Positions 7,676-14,090 of a stretch of DNA of 34,000 nucleotides are shown here, one piece after another (positions within the stretch are counted from its first letter, which is position 1; each line of letters begins with the position of its first letter). This stretch comes from JABGPL01 sp964387885 (GTDB taxonomy: Bacteria; Electryoneota; AABM5-125-24; Hatepunaeales; Hatepunaeaceae): contig CAYLYZ010000057.1 of the NCBI GenBank assembly GCA_964387885.1, positions 1-34,000 of the forward strand. Reading direction: 5' to 3'. Both the position numbers and the translations under genes were made by a program. The notes below the pieces were generated by a model. It saw only the letters and a program-made list of their open reading frames with translations, was not told where the DNA came from and searched no databases.

Positions 7676-8395
7676 ATGAATTCATTTTGTTATTCCAAAA
7701 AAATTAAAATGAAATATCTCATACAATTGGCTCATGCATTAAAATCAGAATATCAACTGATTAGAAGCATATGGTCAGGAAACTATCCAGAAACGGATAT
7801 GTATGAGCTCTCCCTTCTTGAGAAGTCTATTATGTCAATCCTCGTATTTATAAGAAGTTTTTCAATTGGCAACTTGAAAGCTCTTCTTCCTTCAAAGAAG
7901 GTTCGGTCGCAGGCTTCAGAGATCTATGTGTTAGTGTGGTTCTTTGTGCTATTAATTCTTCTTGTTTTCCCATCAGATGCCAATTGGTTCCCGTTTGTGA
8001 TTGTATATCGTTTATTTGATAGCCTTAATTATCGATTATGTATTGTGTTTGTAGATCGTTATAGGACTGGATGGGGGCTTCGTTCAATGAACCGTACATT
8101 TATGCTGCTTCTAATTAACTATTTGGAAATGATCATAGGATTCGCCGCTCTCTATATTTATACGGGATCAATTGCTACTGAAGAGATATACAAAATCACT
8201 AGTTCGTGGGATGCTTTATATTTCTCTGTGGTAACTATTTCAACATTAGGCTATGGAGATTTTTATCCAAATTGTGAAATGGGACAGTTTCTTATTGTGG
8301 CACAAACACTTATGGGTATTGTTTTTATCCTGCTAGTGTTCTCAACAGTCTTAACTGGTATTTCTGGTATAAAGAATCTGAAGGACGGAGAGTGA
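7676..8395 (+). CDS. Two-TM potassium channel (ion channel Kef/Ion_trans_2 type)
   Basis: A 239-residue membrane protein. The C-terminal part has the pore module of a K+ channel: TM (about 143-163), pore helix WDALYFSVVTIS, selectivity filter TLGYGD (190-195) and a last TM (about 205-228). Two further hydrophobic segments (about 83-99 and 105-125) lie upstream. There is no cytoplasmic RCK/TrkA-N domain, so it is likely to form a simple tetrameric pore gated by voltage, membrane tension or a partner. The start is uncertain: ATG at 7676 or 7709, neither with a clear Shine-Dalgarno. The next gene downstream encodes a HEPN protein 261 bp away. A/T-rich codon use differs from the neighbouring blaIR pair, which suggests acquisition. 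Confidence 0.8.
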   Translation: MNSFCYSKKIKMKYLIQLAHALKSEYQLIRSIWSGNYPETDMYELSLLEKSIMSILVFIRSFSIGNLKALLPSKKVRSQASEIYVLVWFFVLLILLVFPSDANWFPFVIVYRLFDSLNYRLCIVFVDRYRTGWGLRSMNRTFMLLLINYLEMIIGFAALYIYTGSIATEEIYKITSSWDALYFSVVTISTLGYGDFYPNCEMGQFLIVAQTLMGIVFILLVFSTVLTGISGIKNLKDGE

Positions 8396-8656
8396 GGTGT
8401 CATATGATAAATCAACTCGTACTAAAACAGTGCGTAATTTCTGAGCTTCGCACATGCATTTAGCTATTATTTAAGCCTCATAGCCCGATTCTCTTGTGGT
8501 CTATTAGCCTGAGAAGATTTCAGAATTTAAAATCTGCAAGGTAAAGAAGATACCTGTAGATCGAGAAAGCAATTTTGTTAAGGAGAGATTCAAATTAACA
8601 AACCATTAAATATCCTGGTAAGCAAGGGAATCAGGTTACTTAACTGAAGGAATTTC
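8396..8656. other. Intergenic gap between channel and HEPN genes
   Basis: 261 bp with no ORF longer than about 20 codons, no tRNA-like fold and no clear terminator. Nothing recognisable apart from the Shine-Dalgarno of the following gene. Confidence 0.5.
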
Positions 8657-9490
8657 ATGCAACTCATAGGAACGGGTGATACAACTTATATTTTGCTCAG
8701 CGGAATAACTGTCCCAACGGATATTGCTCTAAGTGATAATGTTGGTTTGCAGCCAGCCGATACTTCTCATCTTGATTTGATGACAGCACTATCCGCATGC
8801 TCTCATCCCGACGATATTGCTGTTGTTGCTGCATTTATTCCGCGCATCACAGCACAACTTAAGATAGTCGCTTCTACGCATAAGGAATTGGCAATAATTA
8901 CTTGGAACACCGCATGGGATGCGATTCTTCTTAGTGCAATCTGTCAGACTGAGGTTGGATTCAATTTACAATCAGATACGACTGCCAGCGATATAGCTGC
9001 TGACAGTAACCTGCGAGCTACCAATTATCATATGTACGGTCTTACCAACGATCCACCTCACATGCTCACTGTAAAGGAGATTGAATGGATTACATCACAT
9101 TTCGGTGATGCAAGGAAACTTCTTGATGAAGATCGTTTTCAAATGGCTGTACATTGCTTAGCTTCTTACCGATGGCATTCAATACCAAGGATAAAAATGG
9201 CAGTGCTATGGGCAGGAATCGAGGGATTATTCGGAGCAAGTTCTGAAATCCGATTTAGAATCAGCCTCTATATTGCGCGTTTCCTTTACCCTAATGAGGT
9301 TGACACTCGGCAATCAGTTTTTAATGCAATAAAAAAATTGTACAATTCTCGGTCTTCCGCAGTGCATGGCTCAAAGCTTAAAGGGGATATTAATAAAGCC
9401 GTTGAAGATTCAGCTGAAACTCTCCATAAGCTCATCCTACAATGCGTAATAAATAAATCGATACCATTAGAAAATGAACTTGTTCCGTAA
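8657..9490 (+). CDS. HEPN-domain protein (Apea-like)
   Basis: A 277-residue soluble protein. The N-terminal ~150 residues are not recognised. The C-terminal ~110 residues resemble the Apea-like HEPN family: AVLWAGIEGLFG (182-193), EIRFRISLYIARFL (197-210), and an IKKLYNSRSSAVHG segment. That segment supplies the RxxxxH signature (Arg232, His237) that forms the active site in HEPN ribonucleases. HEPN proteins include toxin and phage-defence RNases, but some are inactive. AAGGA lies 6 nt before the ATG. The upstream neighbour is a small K+ channel. The stop is followed in the same frame by a decayed coding remnant. Fold confidence is moderate; function is inferred. Confidence 0.65.
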   Translation: MQLIGTGDTTYILLSGITVPTDIALSDNVGLQPADTSHLDLMTALSACSHPDDIAVVAAFIPRITAQLKIVASTHKELAIITWNTAWDAILLSAICQTEVGFNLQSDTTASDIAADSNLRATNYHMYGLTNDPPHMLTVKEIEWITSHFGDARKLLDEDRFQMAVHCLASYRWHSIPRIKMAVLWAGIEGLFGASSEIRFRISLYIARFLYPNEVDTRQSVFNAIKKLYNSRSSAVHGSKLKGDINKAVEDSAETLHKLILQCVINKSIPLENELVP

Positions 9491-9737
9491 TTTAAAGCTT
9501 ATCATGGACCTGACACACTCCAGAACGTCTTAAACATAGCCCTTGATCTCGCATCCCAGGAATTTCAATTCTTATTCCCAATCAACACTTATTGTGCGGA
9601 TAATGAATGCAATAATTTCACAAAACACCTAAATCCCAACAATTGAGATCAAAGAACTCACAGCCCTCCACACCTGCGGATTTGCTGAAATGACCGAGTA
9701 TATTAGATGGGCAGAAGAGCAACTCCTTAATAATTAA
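9491..9737 (+). pseudogene. Decayed gene fragment with one frameshift
   Basis: Directly after the HEPN stop the same frame stays open for 51 codons and reads as plausible protein (for example HGPDTLQNVLNIALDLASQE and FLFPINTYCADNEC) until a TGA at 9644. Removing one base near 9637 joins it to a second open stretch, IEIKELTALHTCGFAEMTEY then IRWAEEQLLNN, which ends at TAA 9735-9737. No start codon or ribosome site is present. I read it as the 3' end of a lost gene; the family is not recognised. Confidence 0.45.
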
Positions 9738-9757
9738 GGTGACAGTATACTTAATTA
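9731..9757. terminator. AT-rich inverted repeat at the end of the acetyltransferase gene
   Basis: TAATTAAG and CTTAATTA around 11 nt, abutting the GNAT stop at 9758. It could act as a weak bidirectional terminator; the stem is AT-only except for one pair. Confidence 0.3.
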
Positions 9758-10330
9758 TCACTTATCCCATTTATTTACAACTGTGTCGATTGAGAACTCA
9801 TCTGCCAGAATTGCGTAAACGAACTCGTCGTCCCATTCATCTTTCACCTTGTGGCTTTGTTTGAAGTGTGCTTCCCGTCTCATTCCTGCCCTCTCCATAA
9901 GGTGCCAGGACGGAATATTAATACTCCCTGTTCGAGCAAAGATTCGGTGTAATTCCATTGCTGTGAAACCATAATTCAGGAGTGCTTTAAAAGCCTCTGT
10001 TGCTATGCCCTGACCCTGATATTGACAACTGAGCGCGCATCCAACCATGGCTTGCCGCTGTTCTTTGTTCGTAACACCGATGCCAACAATGCCGACAGCC
10101 TTTTTTTCTGCCTTTAATTCAATTATCAGATCAACCCATTTCGGATATGATTCGGGATAAATGTTACGCTGCCGCTCAAAATAGGCCATAACACTTTCTT
10201 CTGATGGCTCCCAATCCAGATTTCTTGCCAGCCAGAAATCTGCCTGCAAAGAAAACTCCACTATGTCAGCAACATCAATGTCCTCAAATTTTCGAAGCTG
10301 AAGACGATCTGTATTTATTGGTAATCCCAT
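9758..10330 (-). CDS. GNAT acetyltransferase, RimJ/RimL-like
   Basis: A 190-residue protein of the Acetyltransf_3 group. It has the N-terminal TDRLQLRKFEDIDVADIVEF strand-helix, the acetyl-CoA pyrophosphate-binding motif A, QYQGQGIA (103-110), followed by the long helix TEAFKALLNYGF, and the C-terminal NIPSWHLMERAGM segment typical of RimJ/RimL/YdaF enzymes. These transfer acetyl from acetyl-CoA to amino groups of proteins, antibiotics or small metabolites. The target cannot be told from the sequence. AGGGAAG precedes the ATG. It is a single-gene unit on the minus strand among accessory genes. Confidence 0.88.
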   Translation of the reverse strand: MGLPINTDRLQLRKFEDIDVADIVEFSLQADFWLARNLDWEPSEESVMAYFERQRNIYPESYPKWVDLIIELKAEKKAVGIVGIGVTNKEQRQAMVGCALSCQYQGQGIATEAFKALLNYGFTAMELHRIFARTGSINIPSWHLMERAGMRREAHFKQSHKVKDEWDDEFVYAILADEFSIDTVVNKWDK

Positions 10331-10433
10331 AGCTTCCCTGTTTCAACTCTAATCAAAATGAAAACCTTCATACATCATTATTATATCACCCTTTTTCAAC
10401 AAAGGCAATCAAGAGGTTGATTAGAGTAACCAT

Positions 10434-10458
10434 CCCTGTTTCGAGAAACGCAGGCTAC
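10434..10458. repeat. REP-like element (GGCTAC-ended family)
   Basis: CCTG-TTTC-GA-GAAA-CG-CAGG followed by CTAC. It shares the GGCTAC end with the elements at 11019, 13235, 13276 and 13961. It lies upstream of the second hicBA module. Confidence 0.5.
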
Positions 10459-10553
10459 TTGCTAACGAATCAACTCGAATCCATGTCTTGGAAATCAACG
10501 TGTTTCTGCTTAACTTACTCTTGGAAGCGATTATAAAATTCAGGACAAGATTT

Positions 10554-10814
10554 ATGTTGACAGATTTTCTGAAAGCCGCTATGAAACGGGCGAAATACAA
10601 AATTCTCGAGGATGATGGTACATTCGTGGGTGAAGTGCCTGAAATTGAGGGGGCATGGGGTAATGCTCCTACTCTCGAAGAATGCCGGGATGATCTCGAA
10701 TCCGCTATTGAGGATTGGCTGTTAATTTCATTTCAACATCGATTGCCGATCCCCGTAATTGATAGTATTGATTTAAATCCCAAAAAAGAATTAGTCGAAC
10801 TTGAAACCGATTAG
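10554..10814 (+). CDS. hicB: HicB-family antitoxin
   Basis: An 86-residue protein. ATG 10554 is chosen over an in-frame upstream start because MLTDFLKAAMKRAKYKILED is the usual HicB N-terminus and AGGA lies about 8 nt before it. The conserved core is DGTFVGEVPEIEGAWGNAPT, then LEECRDDLESAIEDWLLISF and the family's C-terminal LPIPVIDSIDLN. No DNA-binding extension is present. It overlaps the next gene by 14 nt. It belongs to a different HicB subgroup from the one at 456, so the two modules are not recent duplicates. Confidence 0.9.
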   Translation: MLTDFLKAAMKRAKYKILEDDGTFVGEVPEIEGAWGNAPTLEECRDDLESAIEDWLLISFQHRLPIPVIDSIDLNPKKELVELETD

Positions 10815-11013
10815 TCGTCGAGAACTTATCAGACGCCTGTTGAAGTATGAATTTGAAGGACCTTTCCCCGGTAAACGCCACAGTTACATGCTTAAAGGCA
10901 AGCGTCGAGTGCAAATCCCTAATCCACACAAAGGGGATATCGGTGTGGGTTTATTAAAGCTAATCCTGCGCACAGCGGGTATTTCAAAAGACGAATGGGA
11001 ATCATATAAATAA
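10801..11013 (+). CDS. hicA: HicA-family toxin, TTG start
   Basis: A 70-residue HicA-like RNase. The family signature is GPFPGKRHSYMLKGKRRVQI, with the catalytic His in KRHSYM, followed by PNPHKGDIGVGLLKLILRTA. An in-frame stop at 10792 leaves TTG 10801 as the only usable start, 14 nt inside hicB, without an obvious ribosome site. This suggests translation coupled to hicB, which keeps toxin below antitoxin. Cleavage of mRNA is inferred from the family. Confidence 0.88.
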   Translation: MKPISRRELIRRLLKYEFEGPFPGKRHSYMLKGKRRVQIPNPHKGDIGVGLLKLILRTAGISKDEWESYK

Positions 11014-11018
11014 TTACC

Positions 11019-11046
11019 TTCCCGGATTCGGAGAACTCCGGGCTAC
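11019..11046. repeat. REP-like element (GGCTAC-ended family)
   Basis: CCCGGA and TCCGGG around 10 nt, preceded by TT and followed by CTAC. It matches the layout of 13961-13990. It sits between hicA and the next small gene, where it may separate their transcripts. Confidence 0.6.
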
Positions 11047-11088
11047 TATCCACTAAACTTGAAAAACAACAATATTTGGAAAGTTGAT

Positions 11089-11280
11089 ATGAAAAAGCAA
11101 TACGATTTTTCAAAGGGTGAGCGAGGCAAGTTTTTTCGCAAAGACGCACTCCCAAATCTGCCTATATACTTAGACCCTCGTGTCGATAAAATTGTCAGAG
11201 AACTGGCTGAAAAGAAAAACACCGATGCTCAAACCTTAGTGAATGAATGGGTTATAGAAAACTTGAAGGCAGTCGAATAG
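11089..11280 (+). CDS. Orphan antitoxin-like small protein (YDFSKGERGKF type)
   Basis: A 63-residue protein starting at ATG 11089, with GGAAAG 5 nt upstream; a TTG further up is less likely. The N-terminus KKQYDFSKGERGKFFR, followed by LPIYLDPRVDKIVRELAEKK and a final short helix, is a pattern seen in small antitoxin-like proteins (BrnA/CopG-like). These usually have a strand-helix-helix DNA-binding fold. No toxin gene is adjacent apart from the hicA 75 bp upstream, separated by a REP-like hairpin, so it is either an orphan or a third member of the module. Assignment is from pattern memory only. Confidence 0.55.
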   Translation: MKKQYDFSKGERGKFFRKDALPNLPIYLDPRVDKIVRELAEKKNTDAQTLVNEWVIENLKAVE

Positions 11281-11340
11281 CTATCTCTCAAACCGGGAAC
11301 CCTCGAAAGTTGCATACCTGAACGACACAAAAAAAATATG

Positions 11341-11372
11341 CTTGAGAAATGGTAAAGTAGAAAATTCTCAAG
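11341..11372. terminator. Possible hairpin after the small antitoxin-like gene
   Basis: CTTGAGAA and TTCTCAAG around 16 nt, 60 bp beyond the stop, without a T-run. Apart from this hairpin and the tandem repeat, 11281-11808 shows no gene. Confidence 0.3.
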
Positions 11373-11505
11373 TTGAATGTATCACAGACTCCTGAAGCTT
11401 GACACATCGACAACTTGTAAACTTGCTACTGGATATTCAGATGAAACAGATATGAACGACGACGAAAAATCCGTTTAATCCGCTTCATCCGTTGTGAATA
11501 TCACC

Positions 11506-11697
11506 TTTCCGTCACTTCTATTACCTTTTCACCACATCGTTACTTTTTTGCGATTTCTGTTACTTTCCGTCATTTCTATTACCTTTTCACCACATCGTTA
11601 CTTTTTTGCGATTTCTGTTACTTTCCGTCATTTCTATTATCTTTTCACCACATCGTTGCTTTTTTGCGATTTCTGTTACTTTCCGTCATTTCCGTCA
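11506..11697. repeat. 58-bp tandem repeat, about 3.2 copies
   Basis: Units start at 11506, 11564, 11622 and 11680 (partial), each opening with TTTCCGTCA, and differ by only a few bases. The plus strand is strongly pyrimidine-biased. A 58-bp period changes reading frame each copy, so it is not a protein repeat. Function unknown; slippage or unequal recombination should make copy number variable. Confidence 0.85.
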
Positions 11698-11808
11698 CAT
11701 TTCCGTCACACCCTCAATCCCCCGCCCACAACCGCTTACCGCCAAAAGTGTGACGATGTGACGATAATTTTTGGTATCACCCTTCTATCCTGTGCTCTGT
11801 AGCAAAAC

Positions 11809-11837
11809 TTGACTTTTGTTGAAAAATGTTGTATATT
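11809..11837 (+). promoter_or_regulatory. Sigma-70-type promoter upstream of the CEO-synthase-like gene
   Basis: TTGACT (11809-11814), 17 bp, TATATT (11832-11837). Transcription would begin near 11844, giving a leader of about 190 nt before the TTG start at 12038. Confidence 0.6.
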
Positions 11838-11852
11838 ATTAACATAAAAGTC

Positions 11853-11869
11853 GCATATATCATATATGC
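11853..11869. promoter_or_regulatory. Perfect palindrome just downstream of the promoter
   Basis: GCATATAT-C-ATATATGC, about 10 bases after the expected transcription start. It is a candidate operator for an unknown regulator; its AT-rich sequence could also arise by chance. Confidence 0.4.
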
Positions 11870-12037
11870 CGATGGTCAGATTCTAACCCTTCCGTATTTC
11901 GCGCTTAATTGCGGTAAACCGTTTGCTGAGTTACGATGACGAGATGCCTAATGAGTTGTTAAACGTTGAGATGTTTCATACATTGCTGGGAGCACAAGTA
12001 TTGATTGACTAATATCGTTTCAAGAAAAGGATTTGAA

Positions 12038-13189
12038 TTGAGTAAATTGAAATTTGGAGTGATTGGGACTTCAAAGAAAAAGGATGAGCGACGACTTCCG
12101 ATACATCCGGATCATTTCCCACGTCTCTCAGAAGAAATGCGTCGCCAACTGATTTTTGAGAAAGGTTATGGAGCACCATTCGGAATTGAAGATTCCGAAA
12201 TTGCTGAGTGTACTGGTGGCATTGCCACACGTAGCGAAATATTGGCTGACATTGGGAGGGTCATCATTCCCAAGCCCGTGTTATCTGATTTACAGGAACT
12301 TCGTGAAGGTGGAATCTTATGGGGTTACCCACATTGTGTACAGCAATGGGATATCACTCAAACTGCGATCGACCGAAAGCAAACGCTCATAGCCTTTGAG
12401 GATATGTTTGTCTGGGGACCTAACGGACAGATAGGCCGTCACACATTCTATAAGAACAATGAATTGGCCGGCTATTGTGCTGTGTTACACGCTTTAGAAC
12501 TGAAAGGTATCGACGGGCATTACGGAAACCAGCGCAAGACGACTATTTTCAGTTTTGGTGCCGTTAGCCGCGGAGCAATATACGCCCTCCAGGCACGTGG
12601 GTTTAGAGATATCACAATCTGCATTATGCGTCCCGACCACATGGTCCGTGAAGAGGTACCGGGTTGTCACTACGTCCGTATTCGGGAAGGCAATGAGGGG
12701 GAACCTCGGATGGTGATAGTGGAGCACGACGGTACAGTACAATCGTTATCGGATCTGATCAAGCAATCCGATATAATCATTAACGGAACTTATCAAGATC
12801 CCGATCATCCCACCCAATTCGTAATCGAGGAGGAGTTTTCCTGTCTCAAGCCGGGATGCCTGATAATCGATGTCAGCTGCGACGAGGGTATGGGATTCTA
12901 TTTTGCCAAACCGACTTCATTTGAAAGCCCAATGTTCAAGGTTGGAACAGTAGATTACTATGCAGTGGATCATACGCCAAGTTATCTCTGGGAAAGCGCC
13001 ACGCGATCTATCTCGGCTGCTCTAATTGTTCATTTACCGACTGTGATTGAGGGTCGAGAGAGCTGGCAGCAAAACGAAACCGTCAGAAAAGCAGTGAATA
13101 TTGATGCTGGAGTGATTCAAATTCCCACAATCCTGTCGTTTCAAAATCGCCAGCCCCTCTATCCCCACGCACCTATCGATACTGTTTGA
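12038..13189 (+). CDS. N5-(carboxyethyl)ornithine synthase-like oxidoreductase (alanine dehydrogenase/PNT family)
   Basis: A 383-residue protein. TTG 12038 is chosen because AAAAGGA lies 6-7 nt upstream and MSKLKFGVIGTSKKKDERRL matches the normal start of this family; the ORF extends 11 codons further up without a ribosome site. The N-terminal catalytic domain shows DERRLPIHPDHF, a lysine in IIPKP (residue 79) and histidine in WGYPHC (99). These are the places where alanine dehydrogenase and CEO synthase hold substrate-binding and catalytic residues. The NAD(P)-binding domain has FSFGAVSRGAIYALQARGF (172-190). CEO synthase reductively condenses pyruvate with an amino group of ornithine or lysine. 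An opine-dehydrogenase-like or saccharopine-type reaction is equally possible. It stands alone with its own promoter. Confidence 0.7.
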   Translation: MSKLKFGVIGTSKKKDERRLPIHPDHFPRLSEEMRRQLIFEKGYGAPFGIEDSEIAECTGGIATRSEILADIGRVIIPKPVLSDLQELREGGILWGYPHCVQQWDITQTAIDRKQTLIAFEDMFVWGPNGQIGRHTFYKNNELAGYCAVLHALELKGIDGHYGNQRKTTIFSFGAVSRGAIYALQARGFRDITICIMRPDHMVREEVPGCHYVRIREGNEGEPRMVIVEHDGTVQSLSDLIKQSDIIINGTYQDPDHPTQFVIEEEFSCLKPGCLIIDVSCDEGMGFYFAKPTSFESPMFKVGTVDYYAVDHTPSYLWESATRSISAALIVHLPTVIEGRESWQQNETVRKAVNIDAGVIQIPTILSFQNRQPLYPHAPIDTV

Positions 13190-13234
13190 TTGTTTTGAAA
13201 TAAGCAATAGCTGATGATTGTGGACGGCAGTTTC

Positions 13235-13299
13235 GTAGCCCGGGAGCGATGCATCCCGGGGCTTTTCAACAGGTGTTCCCGGGATGCAAGATCCCTAGC
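13235..13299. repeat. REPIN-like pair of GGCTAC-ended elements
   Basis: 13235-13261 is an inverted copy (CCCGGGA and TCCCGGG stem). 13276-13299 is a forward copy with a damaged right arm. They are 14 bp apart, head to head. The forward relative at 13961-13990 is intact. Confidence 0.65.
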
Positions 13300-13411
13300 T
13301 GCTTGTTATAAGTGTCAGGTGAGGACGAGTTCTTTGGAATATTCTACTCTTGTGAAAGCACGTCGTTCCCGCGAAGCAGTCTGTCCGAGAATGAAGAGAA
13401 TCACCTATCTT

Positions 13412-13441
13412 CCTCATTCCCAGCTTGACTGGGAATCCAGA
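13412..13441. repeat. REP-like element (ATTCCCA family), copy 2
   Basis: ATTCCCAG and CTGGGAAT around CTTGA. Compared with 5024-5053, the closing pair A-T is replaced by G-C and the loop is unchanged, a compensatory change. A further fragment at about 13474-13521 (CACCCTGAGG ... AGGTCTCGAGG) resembles yet another widespread intergenic palindrome. No gene is visible in 13190-13579. Confidence 0.65.
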
Positions 13442-13579
13442 ATACACAATTACTTAGTAAAAATCTCCATTGTCACCCTGAGGTAAGAATGACAAGTCAA
13501 ACGTGAACATTTCAAAGGTCTCGAGGACAGCTGACACCACTTAAATAGGACACCCAGCACTTCCAAATTCGGAGAAAAA

Positions 13580-13958
13580 ATGAACCCAGAAACCAATCAG
13601 GATTGTCCTTTTTGCTTATATTTTTCTGAATTGGAAAAGAAATATGCTGCTTATGATAACCTGGTTCTGGACATGCGGATTTTAAGGCTTTTGAAGTCGC
13701 CGTCTTTGACGGATCTACGTCTGAGCTGATGAAAATTTTGATGATCAGAAATCTCATACTCCCGGTTTGCTCATTATTCCCAGGCTGCATCTTGAAACTA
13801 TAGATGAAGAATTCAAAGAGGTTGTTCTGAATATGCTGGAACCGATGGGATATACGCCTTATCTTTGGAATAAGAAATTCAAGAAAGGACATCCGGTAAT
13901 TAGTTTTAGAATGACGGGATCGCAGCCCGAGAGCGAAACATCCAGGTATATTTCATAA
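13580..13958 (+). pseudogene. Broken gene with N-terminal CPFC motif
   Basis: An ATG at 13580 with GGAG 5 nt upstream opens NPETNQDCPFCLYFSELEKK. A stop at 13727 ends this frame after 49 codons. Coherent protein continues in the other two frames: DFKAFEVAVFDGSTSEL in the third, then SHTPGLLIIPRLHLETI onward in the second, to the stop at 13956. Two frameshifts are therefore needed. The CPFC motif plus the HTPGLLIIPRLH stretch is reminiscent of HIT-domain proteins (Zn-binding Cys pair, HtlviPkrH), but the HxHxH motif is not visible. Family uncertain; decay is well supported. Confidence 0.5.
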
Positions 13959-13960
13959 AG

Positions 13961-13990
13961 TGTTCCCGGGATACGAGATCCCGGGCTACA
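13961..13990. repeat. REP-like element (GGCTAC-ended family), intact copy
   Basis: CCCGGGAT and ATCCCGGG around ACGAG, followed by GCTAC. It is the best-preserved copy of the family and lies immediately after the broken gene. Confidence 0.7.
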
Positions 13991-13995
13991 AAATG

Positions 13996-14027
13996 AAGCG
14001 CTATCAGATATAGTTCTGACAGCGCTT
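13996..14027 (-). terminator. Terminator of the 397-residue surface protein gene
   Basis: AAGCGCTATCAGA and TCTGACAGCGCTT pair with one mismatch that becomes a G-U wobble in the minus-strand RNA, around a 6-nt loop. A CATTTTG tail follows on the minus strand. It shares the AGCGCTT arms with the terminator at 3286. Confidence 0.5.
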
Positions 14028-14090
14028 TTATAACAACTTTGAGAATCACGTCTGGTCGAACCAGACAAGGTCACCCGATTAGGTACAAAA

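Noticed and set aside
8657..9737. Stop-codon readthrough extending the HEPN protein
   Set aside because: The downstream frame is in phase but is itself broken by a frameshift, so a remnant is the simpler explanation.
11506..11697. CRISPR array
   Set aside because: The units are directly adjacent with no unique spacers and there are no cas genes.
11494..11802. 102-codon Phe/Leu/Ser-rich open frame over the tandem repeat
   Set aside because: The 58-bp period shifts frame in every copy, so no protein repeat is maintained, and the composition simply mirrors the pyrimidine-rich DNA.
11944..12012. 22-codon ORF just before the CEO-synthase-like gene
   Set aside because: No ribosome site and no runs of a regulatory amino acid; kept only as part of the leader finding.
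13214..13486. 90-codon open frame in the REP mosaic
   Set aside because: It runs through several palindromes and has no coding character.
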